Source: Symbiodinium natans (Eukaryota; Sar; Dinophyceae; Suessiales; Symbiodiniaceae). From it: DNA of 64,000 nucleotides. A model generated the notes under the pieces. That model was not told the DNA's origin, did not search any database, and was given only the letters and a program-made list of their open reading frames with translations. Below, in pieces: positions 51,801 to 59,200 of this stretch. The position numbers were made by a program, and so were the translations under genes. Each line of letters opens with the position of its first letter. The stretch's first letter is position 1. The stretch covers positions 60,001 to 124,000 of the forward strand of contig CAJNDS010002339.1 of assembly GCA_905221605.1 (NCBI GenBank). The letters are read 5' to 3'.

Positions 51801-53181
51801 CAAGGCCTTGGTGGATGGAGATAGGCTCGAGTAAGAAACCTTGCACTTTATGCTGGGTGCGCCTCCCAAACATAAGGTGGATAACGTAGGCTTTGATCCA
51901 GGCAGGGGCAGCTCTTGCCGCTAAGCACTGTAGTACCCACCAGGGATTCACCCGTTCAAAGGCCTTGGCAAAGTCGGAAAGCATGACTGTGTACTGGGCA
52001 TCCTTGAGCTCCAAGTAGTGTTGCATTTGGGCATAATTTGCCTGTGGTTCTTTGAAGTGATTAAGAAGAGCCTGGGCAGGATGTAGCGAGTCTTTGAAAG
52101 ACTCAGCGAGGACAGCGTAGATTGCGGAGTCAATGATTCGATCACAAGTATCGGGCATGTCTAGTGGCCTGTAGTTGTCCGCGTACGCACCCTTGTCTGC
52201 CTTGGGAATGAAGACTAAGGCCTGAAGCGGATGGTCAGCTTGAGACAAGCACATCTCCCACATATGATCCCCAAGTAAGTTGGCAAAGTAACTCGGATTT
52301 TGCCTATAGAAGGCATAGGGCACACCATCGGGACCCGGGGAAGAATCCTTGGTGGTAATAATGGCCTTAAAGATGATGCTTTCATCTGGTAAGTCAGCCG
52401 GCACGAAGGGGGCCCTTTGCGCATATGGCTGTAGGAGTTTGTCCCACTGGTTATCGTATTGACAAGGGAAGTGGTGCCAAAAGGCTCTAGTTGCCCTTAG
52501 TGCAGCATCAAACTGACTCATAGATGTGATCAGCTGGCCATTTTCACTTCTGACCTGTTGCGAATCGATGATTCGAGGGCAGATCTTCCTGAAGGCCTGC
52601 CACTTAATTTTAGACTTATCAACCTGCAAATCTCTTTGAGCAACCAAGGAACGAAGACTTGGTGAGGGGGCAGTTTTCAGCTCTGCACCAAGGTGTAGCC
52701 GATTAAGCGCTTCTTGGATCCAATGTCTCGGGAGCTCGGCTGAACCATTACCTGACGGCGTGAAAGGGGGTATGGTGATATGCCTGGCTAAAGATGTGAC
52801 GGTGCTTGCGTTGACACCGACAGTCGCACCAGTGCTCCTGTCCAAGAGGCGTACCAACTTCCTAATTAATGCAACAATTGAGTTTCCAGCTTGGGCACGT
52901 AGGTTTGCATGCCACAAGAAACATGTGGCTTTTTGTGCGACTAGCGCGTCTGAAGGGCAGAGTTTTTGACCTTTGTTCTGCTCTTCAATCAAGCGGGCTT
53001 TAGTGCAATTGATTAGTTTACGAAGAAGAAGGTGCGAAGGGCTAGTCTCCGCAGCCTCGATGCCAGGCAAGTCAGTAGTCGCAGGTGGAACAGAAAAAGC
53101 TGCAGCAGGAACTGTCCGAACAGGTATCGCCGGGACATCTTTGTCAAGCTTATGCTTCGGCCGAAACCGAATTTTTACCAA
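48802..53181 (-). CDS. LINE reverse transcriptase with C-terminal RNase H
   Basis: A 1459-codon frame whose first codon here is TTG; the frame is open upstream to the slippery site at 53199-53205. RT motifs in order: SSPGPDGVPYAFYR, the RPLDMPDTCDRIID region, LSDFAKAFERV (motif A), GLAMGRATSV (motif B) and AYMDDNSA (YMDD, ~493). A Cys-rich zone follows (CRQC…CRVC, CKLC). The RNase H has D in QFDGSCHV (~1308), E in FAEICAADA, D in GDCINIVK, and D in KVADHLAG. It would reverse transcribe the element RNA at a nicked target. It has no own ATG near the start and probably depends on a -1 frameshift from the endonuclease ORF. Confidence 0.9.
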   Translation of the reverse strand: MVKIRFRPKHKLDKDVPAIPVRTVPAAAFSVPPATTDLPGIEAAETSPSHLLLRKLINCTKARLIEEQNKGQKLCPSDALVAQKATCFLWHANLRAQAGNSIVALIRKLVRLLDRSTGATVGVNASTVTSLARHITIPPFTPSGNGSAELPRHWIQEALNRLHLGAELKTAPSPSLRSLVAQRDLQVDKSKIKWQAFRKICPRIIDSQQVRSENGQLITSMSQFDAALRATRAFWHHFPCQYDNQWDKLLQPYAQRAPFVPADLPDESIIFKAIITTKDSSPGPDGVPYAFYRQNPSYFANLLGDHMWEMCLSQADHPLQALVFIPKADKGAYADNYRPLDMPDTCDRIIDSAIYAVLAESFKDSLHPAQALLNHFKEPQANYAQMQHYLELKDAQYTVMLSDFAKAFERVNPWWVLQCLAARAAPAWIKAYVIHLMFGRRTQHKVQGFLLEPISIHQGLAMGRATSVVLFCLALDPLIWALHDISSFIRLTAYMDDNSAASKGLHWVEMAQRTFEPVHSAGLQVLRHQCFQAGFISLQVLPGDVRACIAQFGVAWIESKQLPPSNTLTIGGPSLHQALCLLLQQNIYSLDQAMRMSLTRLDVRYGLLLVSGSKCYVLSRDMLLCMCTQQPNFQALLACIIASPCKCKCKTSILTNKPFKTADILLLDKTPWGSKIIAETATMLGFILRGRMSKYEWEQATSIDEIHWVGQRKMSDVSLRMLILDKALCNMLRRNKQALSLTASMPARIQFHTAFIASCPLFCNSLYAFTKRHMLKALAIASSTILRRPWTQAKHMAGVFDFIKAPRAMDPEIGAILSKVGLLLRWRGKWALNVILHDLENAHAANLPFYHSLLVQARQAIQKSVTLGDSPIIEQFKSKCHDALSAALPRVSPHSGSRKLKQAQIALRAVLRNAACVQAQGYLRQKVANHAHERQLCAILLALNLPPKNVASDVTRCYALRWAIVEEADAYFVCRQCASRDEQCRVCLRKQTGKELRYDNGFGSMPVCKLCHLNQSCPDDLAHTISCMLPCCDVNQAPLLQCAAMPGAPVRTITYRAAIPNEHQCTFIQSHCLLCGLGANTTEHWLTACVVTKASLFIVLVTLGYAGTASFDSLCHTALSKIDIEGGIDKKFCAVLLAWIATIRRYTMEQQCTWHPGWCETPQRAKHISNIPKLASRLWNTIPRVLLPKALPAWWVDTERCKPCCNDGGLHIEVKHPLSALIKASAQGITVSPRNANIGDVLATLDAQHYLLAPMYQQTLGVPNIALWPKMCHCGNLHLKVTALRPIPAGTPLIVELKPVKDTHLVAQFDGSCHVQEGIGGAGGVVWSPGPVPVILETIAIPLQPCPDSMFAEICAADATLDKALSLAASNQIREVILQGDCINIVKHFAGALRLHREDLVRKLDNMWQKLTHTPITVHWSYVPRVGNKVADHLAGIAANSLRYEAPLHEDVFFDSGEG

Positions 53182-53195
53182 GTGATGTCCTCCAG

Positions 53196-53205
53196 TTACT
53201 TTTTT
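53196..53205 (-). promoter_or_regulatory. -1 frameshift slippery site A-AAA-AAG before stop TAA
   Basis: On the minus strand the endonuclease frame reads GCA AAA AAG TAA. The heptamer A AAA AAG (53205-53199) is a canonical -1 slippery site. Slipping back one base gives AAA AAA GTA ACT, exactly the open RT frame. A small hairpin candidate, TTCGG/CCGAA, lies about 30 nt downstream. Confidence 0.55.
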
Positions 53206-53981
53206 GCGCTTCCATGAGACAGGACCGCATTGAAGTCCCCCCCAAGGACAACCACATGAGTTGCATCCTTGACAAAAGCACTAAGTGCAGGGAAAAGCTT
53301 CCCCCATTGATCAGGGTGCCAATAAACCGACAGGAGCCAGTAGCAGACAGACCGAAATCTGACAAGCACGGCAAGGGCAAAACCAGGCACAAGGTCGACA
53401 GTTTCTACTACTTTATAGTCCTGTGGCAAACAGACAGCGACTCCTCCAGAGTGTCCAGATTCCTTCCAAATAGCGAGAGAGGCAATCGTATTTATTCTGG
53501 CAGTTGCCTGTCTGAATCGGTGTAAGCAGGCAGCATTCCATTTGGTTTCCTGCAAGAGCACTGGCGTTTGGTGAGCCAACGCACCAATGGTACGAAGCTT
53601 GGCAAGACCAATAGTGTCAAAGGTACACAGCGAGGTAACGTTCCAACTAACGACAGCCTGCAGCTTGCACGGCTCCTTAGGGATCGTGTCGAAGTAAGGA
53701 ACAAGCCTGTCAGCTATGAGATTCAGTGCAAGTTCAAGCTCTTCTGTTGGGAGCTGAAGGTTGATAGCAGCGATTAGGTTAAAAGGTCGGCTGTCATTGG
53801 CCATGAGAGCAAGCTTTAGCTCACGTGTTGTGGGATAGGTGAGTGGAAGGTTGTAGGCAAGGAGAATGCTGTTGAGGGATCTGACACGTGCGCGATGTCT
53901 ACGACAAGCAACATAAGCATTGAGGTGATCAAGGAAGGTCGTAGACCTTGCCTTGATCACCACGTTACGGATCGTCGTCAT
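53196..53981 (-). CDS. LINE apurinic/apyrimidinic-type endonuclease
   Basis: About 261 residues from the ATG at 53981. Motifs of the exonuclease-endonuclease-phosphatase fold: VVSWNVTSL (N), LLQETKW (E), SGGVAVCL, the SVYWHP region, and VVLGGDFNAVL with the GDFN catalytic motif. The first ~110 residues precede the nuclease core. It cuts target DNA to prime reverse transcription. Its ATG overlaps the stop of the upstream ORF as ATGA, and its own stop follows a slippery heptamer leading into the RT frame. The C-terminal SDH part of the fold is cut short by the stop or lies after the frameshift. Confidence 0.8.
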   Translation of the reverse strand: MTTIRNVVIKARSTTFLDHLNAYVACRRHRARVRSLNSILLAYNLPLTYPTTRELKLALMANDSRPFNLIAAINLQLPTEELELALNLIADRLVPYFDTIPKEPCKLQAVVSWNVTSLCTFDTIGLAKLRTIGALAHQTPVLLQETKWNAACLHRFRQATARINTIASLAIWKESGHSGGVAVCLPQDYKVVETVDLVPGFALAVLVRFRSVCYWLLSVYWHPDQWGKLFPALSAFVKDATHVVVLGGDFNAVLSHGSAKK

Positions 53982-55255
53982 AGGGGCAGAGGGTCCCGAT
54001 GGACCCCATAGAAGCAATGGTAGACAGCAGGTTGCCGATCGTAGACATAAATGCGCAATGCCTTTTCTTGGGTGGGAATTGTGGAGGGGATGCTGTTGTG
54101 GGTGACAGTCTGTTGATGCACCGTACCTTGCCTATATGTGGTGTAATGTGCACCTCGTGCATCAATACCAATATACACAGCTTGTCGACACGGTAGAGCA
54201 AGTTTAGCAAAGCAAGAGAAGTCGCGCAAGACCTCGCCAAGCCAGGTTTCATTAGAATTGCAATCTGAAGCAAAGGCTTTACTGGTATGATTCTCAGCAA
54301 AGTATGGGGTTAAGAAGAGCGCAAAGAGTTCCCTTTGCTCAAGGTAAGGGGAACAAAGGATAGTATGGCCGTGCAGGTGTAAGGCAGCTTCATTACCCTC
54401 AAATATCAGACAAGGCGTTGGTAGCTGGCTGTTCTCTTGGATTACTTTGTGAAGGAAGGTGCCAGGGCTGGCTCCTCTTCGTTCAATGTCAACGACCTCA
54501 AAGATCGATGCTTGGGTAAGCGCATGCACAGTATCACGAGCCTGGGAGGCATTGAGCATTGCTAAGGCACAGTGATCATCTTGTTCGACATATAGGAAGA
54601 AGTCGACTGGTGGAGACTTCTTGCCAGCGTTAGCATCTTTCAAGTGCTGCACATGGAGGGTATTTTGCTGTCCCTTTACAAGGAGGAATTGAGGGATGAA
54701 CTCGTCTCTATGCGCGACAAACTCAAGGTGCAACGCTTTGAGAAAGCTGATCAAGCACCACCCTTGTGCAGGGAAGTCAAGAAAGTGTAAGGCAAACTTG
54801 GCACCGAGATTCGCAGCAGTCTCTCTGTACAAAGTAGCCATGACATTGCGTCTCGATCCACACAAAAGCTTTAATTGAGGGTCAACAATTTGCAAGACAC
54901 GCTGGGTGGCCGATGGGATTCCTTTTTCTTGCAGTAAGTCTTGCGTTTGATGGAATCGAGTTTCCGTCACAAAGGAAATTCCTCTAGGGATGCCGGACGC
55001 GCTCTCTCTAATGCCTTGGAATTTACCTTGGCCGAAGGTGTACTCCAGAACAACAGCTTTATTGACAGTTAAACCTTGTTTGAAGCAGCCAACCGCATTA
55101 AGTTCATCGCATGGAAAAGGCGCATGAAACTTATGCGAAATCTTGTCTTGAAGCTTAACATCTGTAGTGGCAGCAAGAACTTGTTGGCCATAGCTAAGCC
55201 AGTGTTGGAGAAACTGTGAGGGGAAGCGGAAGCCAATGACTGTCGGGGTTCTCAT
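53978..55255 (-). CDS. LINE upstream ORF, unknown function (ORF1-like)
   Basis: 425 residues from the ATG at 55255, directly after an in-frame stop. Basic near the middle, with repeated aromatic and His-rich stretches (TTYRQGTVHQQTVTH) near the end and IGIDARGAHYTTYR at ~370. No RRM, zinc knuckle or coiled coil is evident. By position it is the ORF1 equivalent, perhaps an RNA-binding protein. Its TGA overlaps the next ATG (ATGA at 53981-53978), a termination-reinitiation arrangement. Confidence 0.55.
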   Translation of the reverse strand: MRTPTVIGFRFPSQFLQHWLSYGQQVLAATTDVKLQDKISHKFHAPFPCDELNAVGCFKQGLTVNKAVVLEYTFGQGKFQGIRESASGIPRGISFVTETRFHQTQDLLQEKGIPSATQRVLQIVDPQLKLLCGSRRNVMATLYRETAANLGAKFALHFLDFPAQGWCLISFLKALHLEFVAHRDEFIPQFLLVKGQQNTLHVQHLKDANAGKKSPPVDFFLYVEQDDHCALAMLNASQARDTVHALTQASIFEVVDIERRGASPGTFLHKVIQENSQLPTPCLIFEGNEAALHLHGHTILCSPYLEQRELFALFLTPYFAENHTSKAFASDCNSNETWLGEVLRDFSCFAKLALPCRQAVYIGIDARGAHYTTYRQGTVHQQTVTHNSIPSTIPTQEKALRIYVYDRQPAVYHCFYGVHRDPLPL

Positions 55256-55320
55256 TCAGTAACTCTTGAAGGGATGTGTATTTGATCGCAGCTTTGAGAG
55301 CACCAGGGTAGAAGCAATTC

Positions 55321-55758
55321 TCAAATGGAAGCAATACACAAAACATTAATGTGTTCTTCCACATCAGCAAGCCAGATATCGAGCTCAGCATCTCTCAACA
55401 TTTCCTTAGTGAGCAACTCTGAAAGAAGGAATGCCACTATCACCAACAAGAAAGCATTTTCTGCACGGAGAAGTTCGTAATTAGCTTCCGCAAAGCGATC
55501 CATTGCTGCAAGGCTTGAGATGTCCGCTTGAAGAGAAAGCTTGGAAAGCTTCAGCTCCGCCGAAGCTGGGCACATGGTAAAGAAGGGCAGAGGGGTGGTA
55601 AAAGTATGCAGCCAATCGAAGCCTCTCTCGCGATCAAAGCGTTTGGGACGGAGCCAAAGCTTGAGCTTTTCGCCGGGAGGTTTTATTCCGCACATGTGTT
55701 CCGCAACAGGACGCCATCCTGAACCACGGTTGGGACGGTTGCTGAGGGTGTTTGACAT
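55321..55758 (-). CDS. first small ORF of the LINE
   Basis: 145 residues from an ATG at 55758. Basic N-terminal part, then a leucine-rich C-terminal helix (AFLLVIVAFLLSELL) that could be a membrane segment or a coiled coil. No family is recognised. It lies 65 nt upstream of the 425-codon ORF and may be the first cistron or a spurious frame. Confidence 0.35.
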   Translation of the reverse strand: MSNTLSNRPNRGSGWRPVAEHMCGIKPPGEKLKLWLRPKRFDRERGFDWLHTFTTPLPFFTMCPASAELKLSKLSLQADISSLAAMDRFAEANYELLRAENAFLLVIVAFLLSELLTKEMLRDAELDIWLADVEEHINVLCIASI

Positions 55759-55819
55759 CAGTAACGCAACTAGGTGTGAAACAGATTGCCAGCAATGTGA
55801 AAGTTCCTGTCTAAGGACA

Positions 55820-56194
55820 TGTTAACTTTGTTGTCCTGCATGCTGGCTCAGAGTTGTGTGTGTGTAGTTGTAGGAACTCCGTAGTTGTGCCTTGGAGGCT
55901 CGACGGGAGTGCTGCTTTAAGTGGGAAAGCCTTTTGAAGTGCTTGAGTTGTAGGGATGTGTGTCTGGAAGCTGTAGAAGTGTCTGTGCACGTTTTTGCCT
56001 GCTTTAGGTGTAGTTGGGTAGGTCCCGAGAACTCCCACTGACGTTTGAGTTTGTTTTGTGGCTGTGGAGAACACGTGGCAGAGCAGAGTTTTCACCTGTG
56101 TGTAAAGAGTTTCACTGACGAAGCCTCCGGCTTATGACTTTGGCTCAAGTCGTGAGAAAAAGAGGGTTCAGCGCGCTGCTGCTGTGTTTTCACA
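55820..56194 (+). repeat. putative 5' LTR of copia element
   Basis: Begins TGTTAACTTTG and ends …TTTTCACA just before a primer-binding-site-like word, giving TG…CA ends and about 375 bp. The 3' copy lies outside the window, so this is a prediction from the ends and the PBS. Confidence 0.4.
56126..56149 (+). other. DinoSL-like sequence in copia leader
   Basis: TCCG … CTTTGGCTCAAG keeps the first four (TCCG) and 11 of the last 12 bases of the dinoflagellate spliced leader (TTTTGGCTCAAG), but the middle differs and is two bases longer. It lies about 90 nt before the gag ATG, inside the putative LTR. It may be a relic left when a trans-spliced RNA was reverse transcribed. Confidence 0.4.
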
Positions 56195-56206
56195 TGGTAG
56201 CGGAGC
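56195..56206 (+). promoter_or_regulatory. putative tRNA-iMet primer binding site
   Basis: TGGTAGCGGAGC matches 10 of 12 positions of the copia PBS consensus TGGTATCAGAGC and directly follows the CA end of the putative LTR. Confidence 0.45.
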
Positions 56207-56237
56207 GTGTGTAGCACGCTCGTAGAAACTAGAAGCC

Positions 56238-59200
56238 ATGGCTGACCCCGGGCTGTCGACCCCTGTGCCTGAAGACGAAGACGACGAAGCTTTGTTTGGC
56301 CCCGGTGGTGCCCAGGACGGGCAACAACCGCCAACACAACCCCCTGGAGCTTCTGCTCCAGCGGGAGGACCCGCCACGGTCGTCGGACTTGACCCTCAAC
56401 TCCAGCAGATGATGGTCCAGATGATGCAGAGTCAGCAAATGATGATGCAGAATCAGCAACAGACACTTCAAGTTCTGGTGGCAAAGATGGAGGCCGACGA
56501 GAGAAGGAGACGTGAGCAGGAAGCATTGTCGGCAGCTGTGAGCAACCCATTTGGGGGTGCTTCAAGTGCAGCAGCTGCCGGAAGTCCCACGGCAAAGGCT
56601 TCTGCTCCTCCACCGGCACCATCACAGAACCTGCATGTTGGAAGTAACCGTGCAGAGAAGTATCTGCCAGCATTGCCGCTCATCGATAATGTGTCGATGG
56701 GAAAAGGGCGTGTGAGAGAGCTGGAGGAGTACCATCGGTGGTGCGAGGTGCTTGCTTCCTGGCTGGCGTTGATAGACGACAACTATGTCAATGAGTTGCG
56801 CCAGGCAATGACGCATGACCGTGAGATCAAGCAGTCTGACATGGCAGTTCCGGTAGCATCGCGTTCGGCGAGGTTGTTTTACTACCTGCAACAAAGTCTG
56901 CAGAAGTTCGAACGTGGGATGGAACTGGTGAGAAGCACGTCGATGCGTCAAGGACAAGCTGCTTGTGGTTATGAGGTGATGCGTCAAATGCACCAGACCT
57001 TCAGCATTGTCTCTCGCATGGAGGCCATTGCTGTGAGAGATGAAGCCCTTCGCCTAACTTCGAAGGCGAGTTCGTACAAGCGACCGCTTGACTGCGTCCG
57101 CTTCCTTGAGGACGAGCTTGGGAAGGTAGACCAGAAGCTGCATCGGTTCCCTGAACTGAGGCTTGGAGCATCTGATCGTTCAACCCTTCTTCTTCAATCT
57201 GTCAGCCCAGAGTGTAGGCATTACGTTGTCCTGCATGGGAAGTCTGGGAGCTGGGAGGAACTGGTTGAGAGCATCCGGTTCTACGAGGAGCAAACCCGAT
57301 TGTGTGATGCCGGTTCGCTGAATGCAGTTGGGGAGCGCGGCCTCTGCTGGAACTGTGGCAAATCAGGCCATATGAGTTGGCAGTGCCCCGACAAGAGCTC
57401 TGGAAAAGGGAAGAAGAGGGATGAACCGAAAGGTGGAAAGCCTTCTGGTTCCAAGAATCGAGAGAAGAGCCCTAAAGGGAAGGGCAAAGGAAAAGGGAAG
57501 ACAGATAAAGGAAAGGGTGGAAAGCCCAAGGGGAAGCCAAAGAACAAAGGAAAGCCCAAGGGCCGAGCTGTGGAAGACGAGCAGTCTGATCAGGTGATGG
57601 CAATGCGGTCTCATCATCTGAGTGGCTTGGGTCCGGGGACAAGAACTAATGAGCCCAATGAAGCTGAGCCCCCTCGTCTCACCATGACGAACGGAGAGAT
57701 CGAGAGACTGAACCAGTCATCCTCTAGGAATAGCTCTTTCGCATGGCTCATTGATAGTGGAGCCACCTGCCACGTGTTGTCAGAGAGTGCGTTGGGTTTT
57801 TACGAAGTCGTCAAGGAGCATTCGGGACCTCTTCCTGTGCTCATGAGTGCTAGCGATACGCCCATGGAATGTGTCAAGTTGGTTGACATTCGGGTGAAGT
57901 TTGGGAAGTTGGGGCCCGTAGTGCTTCAACAGGTCTTGGTTTGCAAGATTGGTTTCAACGTAGTCAGTTCTTGGCAAGCATCCCTTTCGGGATGGAGTAC
58001 CTGGCTCACCTCAGAGCCTGGAGCAAGCTGCTTGGTGAAGCAGACGGAACGAGGTTCCTCGATGTGGGTGCCTTTGGTTCGTGAAGCCAGGAGCTGGTGG
58101 GCGTTGGCTAAGGAGATTGGCCCTACCAAGGCAAAGCCGAAAGGAAGAAGAAGCAAAGGGGACTCACCCAAGCCGGGGTGGAGCCCGAACGACGACGCGA
58201 TGGAAGTGGATAAGGTGCAGAAGAAGGCACCGCCCAACGTAGGAAGAGCATTGGAGGTGACACCTTTTAAGTTTTTGCTGCGAGCATTTTCAGTGAAGCA
58301 ACATGTGGGGGAACACGAGCTGCATGAGCATGTTTTACAGGAGCGTTTGAGTGGATGTGAGCATGCTGCAGTTGCGAAAGTAGGAGTAGACCTGGAAACC
58401 CCACCCTCTGCATGTTGTGCTGAAGCTTTATGTTCCGCCGCAGCTGTTTTGCTTAAGTCTGCAAGCAACACGTCTTTGGAGAAGCAAACCAGTAGGGACA
58501 CACGCTGTGGAGACAAGGGTTTTGAGTGCGTAGGGGTAGGGCCTGTGCCGCTCCAGCCTCAGAGTGTTTGCATTAGGAGTAGGAGTGTCTTGCGTGTAGG
58601 ACGTAGGAGTGACTTGCACCCCAGCGCTTGTGTGCCTGAGTGTTTGTTGGGACAGAGTGAAGAGAGGAAGTGTGCCTTTCGGAGCTTGCGTTGGCCAGGA
58701 GTGTTTCTGAAAGCATTGCTGGTGTTGTGTGCTCTAGGAGTGTTTTGCTCAAAGCCTGGAGCCTTTGTAAGGGACCTTGTAAAGGATGGAGCTTCCGGAA
58801 GCCTCGCCTCCGCTCTGTCTTGTGAACTCCCAAAGTGGGAGTGTGGCCCAGGTGGAAGCCTTTTCGACGAGCATGATTGCTCGTCTTGCGCACCGTTTCG
58901 AGGAGGAAGGTCAGCTGTCTCTTTCGAGGCAGCTTCTCCAAAACATCGACCTTTTTACCTCGACCCCTGGCTCGGTCGAACGGCTGTTGGGGATTCCAGC
59001 CTGCCTTGGGGAGTTGGAGACACAGGAGTTGGTGATCAATACAAGCGGCATTCCGGTGAAGCAACCTATGCTCATTGCCGAGCTGCGAGCCATTGCTGCT
59101 CCGACGGTGGACCAGTCGGTTTTGACGGACACCCTCGTCGAGGAGCACGACCGTCGTGCAGAGTATGCAAGGTATGGCTATGTTTTGACCACCATGGGGG

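Larger units (their letters stand above)
46970..55758 (-). mobile_element. polycistronic LINE retrotransposon (AP endonuclease, RT, RNase H, extra ORFs)
   Basis: On the minus strand the order is ORF 55758-55321, ORF 55255-53978, endonuclease 53981-53196, RT-RNase H 53205-48802, a 409-codon ORF 48795-47566, and a further ORF 47545-46970. Neighbours are joined by an ATGA overlap, a slippery heptamer and a 6-nt gap. Base composition is more AT-rich than the 33-46 kb region, so I treat it as a separate element although all ORFs share the strand. No 3' tail or target-site duplication could be set. Endonuclease plus RNase H places it among the LINEs with APE-type nucleases. Confidence 0.8.
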
